64,000 nt of DNA from NCBI RefSeq assembly GCF_000153105.1, contig NZ_CH672377.1, positions 482,532 through 546,531 of the forward strand, given 5' to 3'. This DNA is from Blastopirellula marina DSM 3645. Its GTDB lineage: Bacteria; Planctomycetota; Planctomycetia; Pirellulales; Pirellulaceae. The position numbers and the translations under genes were made by a program. Shown here in pieces: positions 38,908 to 48,278 of the stretch (positions are counted from its first letter, which is position 1; each line of letters starts with the position of its first letter). The notes beneath the pieces are model-generated. The model did not search any database and was not told the DNA's origin. It worked only from the letters and a program-made list of their open reading frames with translations.

Positions 38908-40410
38908 TCAGAGCAAGTGCCGCGCTTTGATTTCTAGGTACTGATTGACCAGGTTGGCGGTCAGATCCTCTGGAAAAACGTCCATCGCCATCACGCCGCG
39001 ATGGGCCAGGTCGGTTAATACTTGATGTCGCCAGGTGAGAATCTCGGCCGCGGCAGCCGCTTCAAACAGACTACGCCCATACAGCTTCTCGGTATCGGCC
39101 GCGTCAAAGATTCGGTGATCGCGGAGCAAAATTCCGAGCGGCAAATGCCGGCCGACAATGGTTCCTAGATATTGCTCGACCTGATGCGCGTTCACCTCGT
39201 CGATGACGTTGGAAATCATCACCACCAGCGAACGCTTCTGACAATGGGCGCGCAGATACATGAAGGCCGAGTCGTAACGTGATTCGACCAATTGCGGGAA
39301 GCGATCGTACGACGCGTGCAGCAGATGGTTCATCTGGTTTGATCCGCTGCGCGGCGGGACGTACGAAAGCACCTCGTTCGAAAAGCAAATCGCGCCTACC
39401 GAATCGCCTTGCCGCAGCGCCACATAGCTCATCATCAACATCGCGTTCAGCGAATGATCGAGCAGGCTGATGCCGTCCACCTCGTTGGTCATCATGCGCC
39501 CGCAATCGATCAAAAAGATGATCCGCTGCGACTGGCTGCTCTGAAACTCTCGAACCGTCAGCCGGCGTCGCCGCGCGGTTGAACGCCAATCAATGTGCTT
39601 ATAGTTGTCATCCAACGTGTAATCGCGCAGGCGCTCGAAATCGTGATCTTGCCCCACTTTGCGCGTGCGGCGAACGCCCATCAGGCTCAGCCGATTGGTG
39701 CGGGCCAAAATCGCGTATTCCGACAATTGTTTCATGTCGGGATAAACCTTCACGACGGTTTCGACCGGAATCCGCACAAACTTGCGCCAGAGCACAAACG
39801 AACTCTCGACCTGAAGATAGACGTAGTTCAACGTGAATGCGCCGCGGCGATTCGGCTCAAATTCGTAGTGCACCGTCGCGCGACTGCGTGCTCCTAAATC
39901 GACTTGAAACTCTTCCGGCGTCGCCGAAAACTCTTGCGGCAAATCATCTCGAATCGCGATCTTCAGACGACGCGAGCCCATGTTGACGATCAACAACGTC
40001 ACGCGATGCTTTTTTTGCAGCGAGGCGATGCGCAACGTTTCGCGTTCCGCCGCCAGATTTTTCGCCGCGGGAAGCGTCCGAAAATCGATCGCCAACAACA
40101 GCAGGATCGCAGCGTCGATCACCAGCACATAAGTCAGAACTTCGCTACTGATCAAGACGCCGATCGAGATCAATAGCGGCAGCACAAATAGACAAGCGGC
40201 CCAGCGCGTTGGATAGACGCTCCAAACGTAGGCGTAGATCAAAAATGGAACCGCGATCAAGACAAACATCAACAGCGGCAACGCCGTCAGATCTTCGGCG
40301 CCTAGCCCCAAGCTCGTGAAGATCCGCTGCATCACATTTTGATCGCCGGACGTTTGCGCAAGCATCGTCAACGCTAGTTCGGACTGGATCAGCTGGGTCA
40401 CATAATTCAC
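38908..40410 (-). CDS. DUF58 membrane protein (MoxR operon)
   Basis: DUF58 protein of 500 residues, usually the partner of a MoxR ATPase in metal-cofactor or complex maturation. The N-terminal part has about four membrane helices (PLLMFVLIAVPFLIYAYVW, WAACLFVLPLLISIGVLI, VLTYVLVIDAAILLLLAI). The soluble part has the DUF58 core, RRTRKVGQDHDFERLRDY, HIDWRSTARRRRLTVREFQ and a von Willebrand A-like segment (IIFLIDCGRMM), where the MIDAS DxSxS is degenerate. The GTG start overlaps the MoxR stop by four bases (GTGA). It is the last gene of the operon. Confidence 0.9.
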   Translation of the reverse strand: MNYVTQLIQSELALTMLAQTSGDQNVMQRIFTSLGLGAEDLTALPLLMFVLIAVPFLIYAYVWSVYPTRWAACLFVLPLLISIGVLISSEVLTYVLVIDAAILLLLAIDFRTLPAAKNLAAERETLRIASLQKKHRVTLLIVNMGSRRLKIAIRDDLPQEFSATPEEFQVDLGARSRATVHYEFEPNRRGAFTLNYVYLQVESSFVLWRKFVRIPVETVVKVYPDMKQLSEYAILARTNRLSLMGVRRTRKVGQDHDFERLRDYTLDDNYKHIDWRSTARRRRLTVREFQSSQSQRIIFLIDCGRMMTNEVDGISLLDHSLNAMLMMSYVALRQGDSVGAICFSNEVLSYVPPRSGSNQMNHLLHASYDRFPQLVESRYDSAFMYLRAHCQKRSLVVMISNVIDEVNAHQVEQYLGTIVGRHLPLGILLRDHRIFDAADTEKLYGRSLFEAAAAAEILTWRHQVLTDLAHRGVMAMDVFPEDLTANLVNQYLEIKARHLL

Positions 40411-41630
40411 AGACGCGGAACCTCCACGGTGCGAATCAGTTCGGTCAACAAGTCGTCGACGTCGTGCCCTTCGACTTCCGCTTCGGCCGACAAAATCACA
40501 CGATGCCGCAGCGTCGGGATCGCGATCTGCACCACATCATCCGGGACCGCGTAGTTGCGACCGCTGAACGCCGCCAACGTCCGCGCCCCTTGCATCAACG
40601 TGATCCCCGCACGCGTCGAAGCGCCCATATGAAACTGCGGCCATTCCCGCGTCAGGCGGACAATCTTGTTGATGTAGTCGATCAACTTATCGTCGACGAT
40701 CACGTTGCTATTGAGCTGCGTGATTTCCAAAATCTCTTGCGGCGAAGTGACGACCTCCAGCTCTTCTTCCAAGCGGCGGTTGATGTCGACTTGCCGACTA
40801 TGCATCCGCAAGATCTCGGCTTCTTCCTCAATCGCCGGATAATTCAGGTTCAGCTTGAACATAAATCGGTCCAGCTGCGCCTCAGGCAGGTTGTACGTTC
40901 CTTCCGATTCGATCGGGTTTTGCGTCGCCAGCACCAAGAATGGTCGCTCAATCTTGTGGCTAGTTCCATCGATCGTCACGCGAAACTCTTGCATGATTTC
41001 TAAGAGGGCCGCGTGCGTTTTGGCCGGAGAACGATTGATCTCATCCGCCAGCAGCAGCTGCGTAAAGATCGGTCCAGGGCGGAACCGAAACTCGTTCGTC
41101 TTCATGTCAAAGATCGGCGCGCCGGTAATGTCGGACGGCATCAAGTCGGCGGTAAACTGTACGCGGCCAAACTGGCAACCCAGTACGCGGCCCAGCGTGC
41201 GGACAAACAACGTCTTGCCCAAGCCGGGCGCACTTTCGATCAACACATGCCCGCTCGAAAAGAGCGCGGTCAACGTTCCCAAGACAAGTTCGTCTTGGCC
41301 CACGTAGATCTTGCTGATTTCCTGGGTGATTTTTTTGAACAGCTGTCGCGTCCGCGTGTCGCTGCCTTCTTCGGCATGATGACCGTCGATGGTCGAACGA
41401 AACGCGCCGACCTCGGTCGGCGGCGTTGCAGGCGTCGAAACGTGCGAAGCCTCGGGCGCCGGAAACTTCGGCTCGTCGGCGGCGCCGTTGGCGGAGTCGT
41501 CAGGGATCACTTGCACCGAGCCGCAGTCAGGGCACTTCGCTTTTTTCCCGGCAGCCGAACGCGGGACGCGCAGCGACTTCTGGCAAGCGGAACAAGCGAA
41601 CTCGATCGTATCGGAGGTTGGCGAACTCAT
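40407..41630 (-). CDS. MoxR-family AAA+ ATPase with N-terminal zinc ribbon
   Basis: AAA+ chaperone-like ATPase of 407 residues. The core has Walker A APGLGKTLFVRTL, Walker B LLADEINRSP, sensor LATQNPIESEGTYNLPEAQL and the arginine finger region. It is unusual in carrying an N-terminal zinc ribbon (FACSACQKSLRVPRSAAGKK, then CPDCG), which may bind a partner. In the known MoxR/DUF58 systems the ATPase drives metal insertion or conformational maturation of a client. It is encoded 40 bases after the DUF4350 gene and overlaps DUF58. Confidence 0.93.
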   Translation of the reverse strand: MSSPTSDTIEFACSACQKSLRVPRSAAGKKAKCPDCGSVQVIPDDSANGAADEPKFPAPEASHVSTPATPPTEVGAFRSTIDGHHAEEGSDTRTRQLFKKITQEISKIYVGQDELVLGTLTALFSSGHVLIESAPGLGKTLFVRTLGRVLGCQFGRVQFTADLMPSDITGAPIFDMKTNEFRFRPGPIFTQLLLADEINRSPAKTHAALLEIMQEFRVTIDGTSHKIERPFLVLATQNPIESEGTYNLPEAQLDRFMFKLNLNYPAIEEEAEILRMHSRQVDINRRLEEELEVVTSPQEILEITQLNSNVIVDDKLIDYINKIVRLTREWPQFHMGASTRAGITLMQGARTLAAFSGRNYAVPDDVVQIAIPTLRHRVILSAEAEVEGHDVDDLLTELIRTVEVPRL

Positions 41631-41670
41631 CGTTGCGAATCAGGCTCCCAGCAGGGGACAAACGGCTTGG

Positions 41671-42873
41671 CTATGGTTTCACACGCGCCCGACCGACACG
41701 TCGATAGACGGTCTCGCCGCGCGCGATCTGTTGATACTGGCGCACCCGCAATTGGGCGTAATCGTAGTCGTCGGTCGCTTCGAGCAATTCGCCCAACGCG
41801 CCGATATGTTTTTGAAAATCAGAGCAGCGTACTTCTGGCAAATGCTTCGGCCGACCAAAAATCGGAAACGAAGCGAAACAGAAGACGATCAGCAAAATGC
41901 CGATATGCAAACCGAGGATACTGATGGGCCAAACGGTCAACCACTCCCATCCTGATCGCCCCTCGACGCCGTCGCTAGTCGCGACAATTTCGACGCCTGA
42001 TTCGCCAGTTTCCAAAAAGGTGACCGTCTCACCATATCCGCACTCTTCAATCAACTTGGCGGCCAGTTTGCGATGCTCATGATTGACGAGCGGTTGGTTG
42101 AGCAGAAACGAACCGTTGCTAATCAAGATGATCTGCGTCCCTTGCGTGTCGAACTCCGCATAGCGAATCACGATTGGGTCGTCGGCATCGGCTGTCGACA
42201 ATAAGACCTCGTCATTCGGAAATTTTTCCGACAGATTCGGCAGGTCATCACTTTCCCAGTCGGTCGGTAGAGAGATCCGAGAGCGGAGCACGATCTCGGT
42301 TTTGTCGGCGTCAATCGCTTCAGCCCAAGGGCCGGCAAGCTGTTTTGGTCGGCGCAGCGGAACGTCACGCTGGACCGAGTACCAAGCGCTGTCAAACTTG
42401 TCGCTTGTTTCGGCGGAGATGCGGTCGAAATCATGCATCGCGCGACCCTTCTCGCGTCGGGCGGCCAATTGGTCTTCGGGCGAAGCTTGCGTCTCCATCG
42501 AATTCCAATACTCAATCGCCGCGTCAAAGTCACGGTCGACGTAAATCAGCGTTCGCCCCTGCTGCGCTTGTAGCCAATCCTCAAGGTAACTCCGCACCTC
42601 TTTGGTCGGAGCCTGGAAAGAATCGGGCGCCCAGACGATGACGTCGCTCTCTTGAATACGGGGAGAAAGCTTGGTCGCGGAACGTACCGTGTAACCCGCC
42701 TGACGAAACAGTTCTCCCAAAACGTGCGTACCGTTGACGCTGCCCGTTTTTTGGTAGCCGTTACGCGCGCCATAGGCCGTCGGGATTTTCACTTCATTCG
42801 AAAAACAGCCCCCAGCGAAGATCGATAGACCAATCAACAGCCACAGCCAAATGTACGAAACCATCGACATCAT
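41671..42873 (-). CDS. DUF4350 lipoprotein/membrane protein
   Basis: Protein of 400 residues. The start at 42873 overlaps the stop of the DUF4129 gene (ATGA). An N-terminal signal with lipobox (LLIGLSIFAGGC) is followed by a DUF4350-like periplasmic domain (LGELFRQAGYTVRSATKLSP, SDVIVWAPDSF, TLIYVDRDFDAAIEYW). Near the C-terminus is a second membrane helix (ISILGLHIGILLIVFCFASF). This domain pairs with MoxR-DUF58-DUF4129 in many bacteria. Its exact role is unknown. A frame is open upstream to 42921 but would read through the coupled gene. Confidence 0.85.
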   Translation of the reverse strand: MMSMVSYIWLWLLIGLSIFAGGCFSNEVKIPTAYGARNGYQKTGSVNGTHVLGELFRQAGYTVRSATKLSPRIQESDVIVWAPDSFQAPTKEVRSYLEDWLQAQQGRTLIYVDRDFDAAIEYWNSMETQASPEDQLAARREKGRAMHDFDRISAETSDKFDSAWYSVQRDVPLRRPKQLAGPWAEAIDADKTEIVLRSRISLPTDWESDDLPNLSEKFPNDEVLLSTADADDPIVIRYAEFDTQGTQIILISNGSFLLNQPLVNHEHRKLAAKLIEECGYGETVTFLETGESGVEIVATSDGVEGRSGWEWLTVWPISILGLHIGILLIVFCFASFPIFGRPKHLPEVRCSDFQKHIGALGELLEATDDYDYAQLRVRQYQQIARGETVYRRVGRARVKP

Positions 42874-43706
42874 CGAACCACTCCGCTCAGATGTTGTCGA
42901 AATGGCTCCAATTGCTCCCAACAGCGTTCAAAACCAGATTGCGTTAGTTTTCGTTGTCCGAAGAACACGTCTTCAAACGCTCGCATCGTCACTTCCAAAA
43001 TGTCTTGCAACGCGAAATTTTTGCGGATTTCTCGCAAATACTGACCGTTCGTTTTCCCTTTGCCCAAGCGAATGATTTGGCGTTTGTCGAGTTCCACTAA
43101 CTCGTAGCTGAACAAGTAGACAATCGCTTCGTTGTAATCCCCTTTGTCGTAGCAACGACGCGCTTCGGCCAACAAATCTGAGTCGGGACGTTTCACTTGA
43201 AACGGCAAGCTCTCTAAGCGATCGACCTGCGTCGTCGTATCGACCGCTTCGGGGCGGTCCTTCTTCGTTAATCCGGTGTCGATCAAATCCGCGTTTTCCA
43301 GGTAACGGAAAATCAAATAGCCGATGACTCCCAAGCCGACCAACACCATCGTGTAAATCATGATCGCGCCCAACGACCAAATGCCGCTGCTGAACAAACT
43401 AGAAAGCCACGAAAAATCGGGCCACCAACTCCAGTTGGTCGCCGCCGAAGCCGGCGTCGGCGGCGCCGGACGATAGTCGTTGCTGGCAGGGGGCGTCACT
43501 GGGACGCGAGCCAAAGCGTCTTTCTCGGCGTCGTACCACGGGGCCGACGGCAACTGCGCCAACTCTTTTTGCGTGGTCGCGACCGGTTCTTCGAGTTGGC
43601 CGCTGGGGCCCGTTCCGTCCCACCAGTCTTCGGCGGCGGCGACAGCGACAAGCGCGCCAAGCAACAACAGCGGAGCGATTCGCGAACTGGTTCGTAACGC
43701 GTTCAT
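42870..43706 (-). CDS. DUF4129 transmembrane protein
   Basis: Membrane protein of 278 residues with a DUF4129 C-terminal domain (LAEARRCYDKGDYNEAIVYL, RQIIRLGKGKTNGQYLREIR, VTMRAFEDVFFGQRKLTQ). The N-terminus is a signal-like helix (IAPLLLLGALVAVAA), followed by a Pro-rich periplasmic part and one membrane helix (IMIYTMVLVGLGVIGYLIF). DUF4129 occurs next to transglutaminase and MoxR/DUF58 genes in the known families. Start and stop both overlap their neighbours by ATGA, showing tight coupling. Confidence 0.85.
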   Translation of the reverse strand: MNALRTSSRIAPLLLLGALVAVAAAEDWWDGTGPSGQLEEPVATTQKELAQLPSAPWYDAEKDALARVPVTPPASNDYRPAPPTPASAATNWSWWPDFSWLSSLFSSGIWSLGAIMIYTMVLVGLGVIGYLIFRYLENADLIDTGLTKKDRPEAVDTTTQVDRLESLPFQVKRPDSDLLAEARRCYDKGDYNEAIVYLFSYELVELDKRQIIRLGKGKTNGQYLREIRKNFALQDILEVTMRAFEDVFFGQRKLTQSGFERCWEQLEPFRQHLSGVVR

Positions 43707-44578
43707 GCGACGATTCCTTTCCAGCGATTCGCTTCGGCCCGGACGACCAACTCGACTTCCCAGCCTTCACGGCGAATCCGCAGATCGAGATAACTCAAAA
43801 AGCGTGCGACCGCCATGTAGGCGGCGACTAGCCAGAGCGAGATCGGCAGCAGCACGTCCAGCATCATCGCGTCCCAGCCCCACTGGCCAAACAGATAGCC
43901 GCGTAAAGCCCAGATGTTCAAACAAATCGCAGCCGCCAACGGGAGCGACAGCGTCGAGGCCATCGCGCGAATCACCATGTCGCCAAAGTTGGGATTGTGC
44001 AAAGCGGCGCTGCGCCGTCCGATCGTCATCGTGTTGGCGTCTTTCGCCCACAGCGGATTTCGATCGAGCAAGATAATCTCACCGAGAAACGGCCGCACGC
44101 CGCGCAAGATCGTCGCGTAAGCGATCAACAAAAACAGGAAGAAGCCCCAGGCCTCGCCATCTTCGAGCGTACAGAGAAAGACCAGCGCCATCCCCGGCAC
44201 GACTCCTCGCAAGATCGCGACCAACCAAAACATCCGGGGGATCAGCGCAAACGGCGCCGATAACATCCGTTTCCAATCCGGCTTGTCATGGAACATCGCG
44301 TCGCCCAGCATCAGCGTCACCAGCGCGGTGGCCAAGGGCGCTTCGAGATAGATCAAGATGACCATCAAAAAACCGTACTGCGCGGTCGTCACGTCACTGG
44401 GCAAATCGGGACGCAGATTCCACAACAGGGCGACGTTGAGCGCCATGAACGGAATCGCGACGGCCGCCGTCGCCACCAGAATTCTCGCGGCATACCGTTT
44501 GCCGACCAACAGCCCCAGGTCAAACAGCTCGAGCAATCCCCGTTCGCGGATCGCAATTTGAGTCTTATCGAATTGCAT
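43703..44578 (-). CDS. multi-pass membrane protein of the MoxR operon
   Basis: Hypothetical membrane protein of 291 residues with about six helices (ILVATAAVAIPFMALNVALL, FLMVILIYLEAPLATALVTL, MFWLVAILRGVVPGMALVFL, FFLFLLIAYATILRGV, LSLPLAAAICLNIWAL, DVLLPISLWLVAAYMAVARF). The start at 44578 has GGAGGG four to five bases upstream and overlaps the SpoIIM gene end by 14 bases. The stop overlaps the DUF4129 start (ATGA). I recognise no named family. Conservation of position in the operon suggests a core part of this system. Confidence 0.7.
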   Translation of the reverse strand: MQFDKTQIAIRERGLLELFDLGLLVGKRYAARILVATAAVAIPFMALNVALLWNLRPDLPSDVTTAQYGFLMVILIYLEAPLATALVTLMLGDAMFHDKPDWKRMLSAPFALIPRMFWLVAILRGVVPGMALVFLCTLEDGEAWGFFLFLLIAYATILRGVRPFLGEIILLDRNPLWAKDANTMTIGRRSAALHNPNFGDMVIRAMASTLSLPLAAAICLNIWALRGYLFGQWGWDAMMLDVLLPISLWLVAAYMAVARFLSYLDLRIRREGWEVELVVRAEANRWKGIVA

Positions 44579-45626
44579 TCTGCCCTCCGCGCGGAAATCC
44601 CAGGACGACAAAATAGATCATCAGCAGAAAGCTGCTAAAAATCGCGACAAAGACCTTCACCTCCAGCGGCAACGCCGAGGGTGAGACCCAGGCTTCGATC
44701 ATCGCCGCCAGGCAAAACAAAGTCGCGGACGCTCCCATGATCGGCAAACTACGAGACGCCGCGATCGTGAGCGAGTCAAAACGTCGAAACGCAATCAGCT
44801 TTGCTTTCGCGAGCAGATCGTCGTCGGGCTCCGGATCTTCGCTCGGCTCCAGCTCACTCTTCCAATAACGGGGAGAGATGATCGCCATTCCCAACCGCAA
44901 ACCGGCGCCGGCCGCCAACGCGATCGCGGTCAGCTCGAACGGGCCATGCGCCAACACAAATTCAAAGAAGTTGTCACGCACGTCGTCCGGCACGGACGGG
45001 CTCGACATATATCCAAACACGGCCCCCAAGTAGGTCGCGTTAAACATCAAAGTTCCAATCCCGCCGACGACGGTAATCCCCGTCGCAAAGCACTGCAGTC
45101 CGATCGAGGTGTTGTGCTGGACATACATCGTCGCGCCCGCAGGAGAAATCCCGCTGTTGCCGACCGAATTACGATGCATATCCGACATCTGCTCCAAACT
45201 TTGATTCCCCACGATCGCATCGGCGAAGCCTGGGTAAATAACCGGGTTAGCGCCGATGAACCAAGAGAGAACAAAGAAGCCGAAAAAGAGGACGAAGCAA
45301 AGTTGAACGCAAGGATCGACAAAAATGTGACGCGGCGTAGTGACCAACAGCTTGTAAACCAGACCGGTCCAATCGATCGAGCGACTGCGGTAAAGCTGGT
45401 TGTGAGCACGACCGACCAGCTGATGCAAATACTCGACGATGTTCGGCGGCAGTTGATAAGAGTCGGCCAAAGCCAAATCGGCACAAGCGGCGCGATAGAG
45501 CGCCGCAAATCGTGAAATCGCCCGCGCGCCCAGCTTCTTCTTACGGCGCATCTCCATCGACGTGCATAGCACCTCCAACTCTTGCCAGTTGCGGCGACGC
45601 TTTTCGATGAGTTCGGCGACCTTCAC
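44565..45626 (-). CDS. SpoIIM-like membrane protein
   Basis: Protein of 353 residues of the stage II sporulation M family. Despite the name, it occurs in many non-sporulating bacteria next to MoxR and RDD genes. Motifs are the N-terminal RRRNWQELEVLC and RFAALYRAACADLALA, a helix pair (LCFVLFFGFFVLSWFIG), the SpoIIM core (NTSIGLQCFATGITVVGGIG, FFEFVLAHGPFELTAIALAA) and further helices to the end. It starts 12 bases after the RDD gene. No sporulation is implied. Confidence 0.9.
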   Translation of the reverse strand: MKVAELIEKRRRNWQELEVLCTSMEMRRKKKLGARAISRFAALYRAACADLALADSYQLPPNIVEYLHQLVGRAHNQLYRSRSIDWTGLVYKLLVTTPRHIFVDPCVQLCFVLFFGFFVLSWFIGANPVIYPGFADAIVGNQSLEQMSDMHRNSVGNSGISPAGATMYVQHNTSIGLQCFATGITVVGGIGTLMFNATYLGAVFGYMSSPSVPDDVRDNFFEFVLAHGPFELTAIALAAGAGLRLGMAIISPRYWKSELEPSEDPEPDDDLLAKAKLIAFRRFDSLTIAASRSLPIMGASATLFCLAAMIEAWVSPSALPLEVKVFVAIFSSFLLMIYFVVLGFPRGGQNAIR

Positions 45627-45638
45627 GCGGGCAGCCCT

Positions 45639-46568
45639 TTATTGGTTAAGCGACGGGGACTTGGCGACCGTCTGTAAATTGGTCGCCGTGCTCGCAGGTC
45701 CGCCTGCGTAAACCGGCGAATCAGACGACGTGCCGTCGGCCGATCGATCCGACAGGAAGGTGCGAAAGTACAACGCGCACAACATCAGATCGTAGCTCGT
45801 GTCGGCAGGCAAGTTGAATTGTTTGAGCATCGGCTCGGCCAGGTGTCCGGCGATCTCGCGCCGGCGGGCCGTCGTAAAAAATCGGCGACGTTCTACATAA
45901 GTCGCGACCGCTTTGCAAAGACTGGGCCCAGCGACAAAGTTGGGAGGAATATAATCGGCCAACTGTCGCGCCCGATCGTCTTCAATTTTTGCGATCTTCA
46001 TTAGCCAACTGCGATCTTCGATCACCACCATCGTCGCAACCAACAAATCTCCCAATCGTTGAAAGCGAGAATTGAGCGTGGGAACGATCAGCCCGATCAG
46101 AAAAGTCGGTAAGTAGGGCCCCGGATAATTGAGCGCTTCGCGCATCCATTCGAAGGGGAGCGGCGCCAGCGGCATCATGTCGGCGTAGCGAAAGAGATTG
46201 CGACCGAACGCCTGCAACGCATTGATCGGCTCACCATCGACGGTCACCGCGCGTATCGACAAAGCCCGCTTCCCCGGCGTTTGCCCGTTCCAGTAAGTCT
46301 CAAACAACGCTCCGTAAAACCAATCAAGCAGGAAAAACGCGAGAAAGCGAATTGCATAGCCAAGTTCGGCCAACGGCCCCACACGGTCCATCAGGCCGCT
46401 GCAGACGACGATCACAAAGATCGCGACGTACACCGCAACGCGAATTGCGAAATCGAGCAGAAAAGCGGTGAGACGACGAAACGGACCGGCCGCTTGATAG
46501 TAGAAAGCGATATTCTCTGGGGTCACGATCTTCAATCGCGAATCGATCGGATCGATGGTGCTCACCAT
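45639..46568 (-). CDS. RDD-family membrane protein, first gene of the MoxR operon
   Basis: RDD-domain protein of 309 residues. The family motif region (RRLTAFLLDFAIRVAVYVAI, LLDWFYGALFETYWNGQTPG, KRALSIRAVTVDGEP) lies in the first half, with four membrane helices. The second half is cytoplasmic (TYVERRRFFTTARRREIAGH). It opens the seven-gene order RDD, SpoIIM, membrane protein, DUF4129, DUF4350, MoxR, DUF58. The start at 46568 is the first ATG. The promoter must lie in 46569-46774, but I cannot identify it. Confidence 0.88.
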   Translation of the reverse strand: MVSTIDPIDSRLKIVTPENIAFYYQAAGPFRRLTAFLLDFAIRVAVYVAIFVIVVCSGLMDRVGPLAELGYAIRFLAFFLLDWFYGALFETYWNGQTPGKRALSIRAVTVDGEPINALQAFGRNLFRYADMMPLAPLPFEWMREALNYPGPYLPTFLIGLIVPTLNSRFQRLGDLLVATMVVIEDRSWLMKIAKIEDDRARQLADYIPPNFVAGPSLCKAVATYVERRRFFTTARRREIAGHLAEPMLKQFNLPADTSYDLMLCALYFRTFLSDRSADGTSSDSPVYAGGPASTATNLQTVAKSPSLNQ

Positions 46569-46774
46569 GCGGGAATCGGTATCGGAATGAAGAGATGGAG
46601 AATCGCCTTGGAGTTCGCATCCACGGCCCTTCTCTAGTGTAGTACGCCGGGACGCTCTCTCTCCAGAGGTAAGTCGCAGGGAATCGCCGGAAGGTTCTCA
46701 AAATCACTCCATTTGGCTATATTTTGAGCGCGTTGGCCTAGAAATTTCTTATCACTTTCGCCCCGGACGATCGG

Positions 46775-48205
46775 ATGCGTCAAACCTACCCTCTCCTTTT
46801 TGCGAGCAGACCGCACGAACCGAATCTTGACCTGGAAGTTTGTGACAAGTTTTCCGGGGAAGTCGCCGCGCGTGTTCCGCTGGCGTCGCCGCAGCTTATT
46901 GAGCAAGCAATCGCCGCCGCAGCCGCTGCGACGCGTCCTATGGCGCAGCTGAAAGCCTACGAGCGACAAGACATCCTTCAACACTGCGTCACGCGCTTTC
47001 AAGAACGCCAGGACGAACTTGCTGAAACCCTGTGCGTGGAAGCCGGCAAGCCGATCGGCGATAGCCAAGGGGAAGTGACCCGGCTGATCGACACGTTTAA
47101 GATCGCCGCCGAAGAAGCGACTCGCATCACCGGCGAAGTGATGCCGCTTGATATTTCGGCTCGCGCGGCCAACTATCGCGGCATGTGGCGACGCGTGCCG
47201 ATCGGCGCCTGTTCGTTTATTTCTCCCTTCAACTTTCCGCTGAATCTGGCCGCCCACAAGATTGCCCCGGCGATCGCAGCCGGTTGTCCCTTTGTTTTGA
47301 AACCGGCTAGCTTGACGCCGATCGGTGCGCTGATCATCGGCGAAGTTTTGGCCGAAACGAACATGCCGGAAGGAGCGTTCTCGATCTTACCCTGTCGTCG
47401 CGATGGGGCCGAGTTGTTCACCACCGACCCCCGTTTGAAGTTGCTCAGCTTTACCGGATCGCCGGAAGTTGGCTGGAAACTAAAGTCCCAAGCCGGCGCC
47501 AAAAAGGTCGTGTTAGAACTCGGCGGCAACGCGGCCTGTATTGTCGACGCTGACGCGAATCTAGACGACGCGGTGAAGCGGCTGATTGTCGGCGCGTTCT
47601 ATCAGTCAGGGCAAAGTTGCATTAGCGTGCAGCGGATCTTGGCGCATCGCGATATCTATGAAGAGCTGAAATCTCGTCTCGTCGCAGCAGCGTCGCAATT
47701 GAAGTCGGGCGATCCCAAAGCCAAAGAGACGTTCATCGGCCCGATGATTTCGTCCGGCGAAGCGGAGCGAGTGGAAACCTGGATCAACGACGCCGTCCAA
47801 GCCGGCGCCAAGTTGCTGACCGGCGGTCAGCGCGACGGAGCGATGGTCGAAGCGACTCTGCTAGAGAACGTTCCGACCGACCAGCCGCTCTCGTGCGACG
47901 AGGTCTTCGGGCCGGTCGCAATTCTCGCGCCGTTCGATCACTTTGACGAAGCGCTGCGGATCGCCAACGACAGCCAATATGGGCTGCAGGTGGGGATCTT
48001 CACGCGCGACGTTTACAAGATCCTATCGGCCTGGGATCAGATGGAAGTGGGCGGCGTGATCATCGGCGACGTCCCTTCGTGGCGCGTCGATCATATGCCG
48101 TATGGCGGCGTAAAAAACAGCGGCCTGGGACGCGAAGGAATTCGCTTCGCGATCGAAGACATGACCGAGATCCGTAACCTGGTCATTCGTGAAATCGACG
48201 GTTAA
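46775..48205 (+). CDS. NAD(P)-dependent aldehyde dehydrogenase
   Basis: Aldehyde dehydrogenase superfamily enzyme of 476 residues, which oxidises an aldehyde to an acid. Motifs in order are the N-terminal NKFSGE-like segment, CSFISPFNFPLNLAAHKIAP, KPASLTPIGALIIGEVL, FTGSPEVGWKLKSQAGAKKV (Rossmann), the catalytic Glu in LELGGNAACIVDADA, the nucleophile Cys in YQSGQSCISVQRILA and FGPVAIL. It is closest by eye to lactaldehyde or phosphonoacetaldehyde-type enzymes, but the substrate is not decided. A bidirectional terminator follows. Confidence 0.93.
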   Translation: MRQTYPLLFASRPHEPNLDLEVCDKFSGEVAARVPLASPQLIEQAIAAAAAATRPMAQLKAYERQDILQHCVTRFQERQDELAETLCVEAGKPIGDSQGEVTRLIDTFKIAAEEATRITGEVMPLDISARAANYRGMWRRVPIGACSFISPFNFPLNLAAHKIAPAIAAGCPFVLKPASLTPIGALIIGEVLAETNMPEGAFSILPCRRDGAELFTTDPRLKLLSFTGSPEVGWKLKSQAGAKKVVLELGGNAACIVDADANLDDAVKRLIVGAFYQSGQSCISVQRILAHRDIYEELKSRLVAAASQLKSGDPKAKETFIGPMISSGEAERVETWINDAVQAGAKLLTGGQRDGAMVEATLLENVPTDQPLSCDEVFGPVAILAPFDHFDEALRIANDSQYGLQVGIFTRDVYKILSAWDQMEVGGVIIGDVPSWRVDHMPYGGVKNSGLGREGIRFAIEDMTEIRNLVIREIDG

Positions 48206-48217
48206 CGCTTCCACATA

Positions 48218-48253
48218 AAAACGGATCGTCGAAATAATGCGACGATCCGTTTT
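48218..48253. terminator. bidirectional intrinsic terminator
   Basis: Stem AAAACGGATCGTCG / CGACGATCCGTTTT with T-runs on both sides, between the convergent aldehyde dehydrogenase (+) and HTH gene (-). It should serve both. Confidence 0.92.
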
Positions 48254-48278
48254 CTATTTTCAAATGGCGAGCGGCGAT

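Noticed and set aside
38324-38944. 206-codon frame overlapping the amidohydrolase end
   Set aside because: It overlaps a clear gene and runs through the REP pair; no domain or start signal.
44565-45626. Evidence for sporulation from the SpoIIM homologue
   Set aside because: The family is widespread in non-sporulating bacteria, and here it sits in a MoxR operon.
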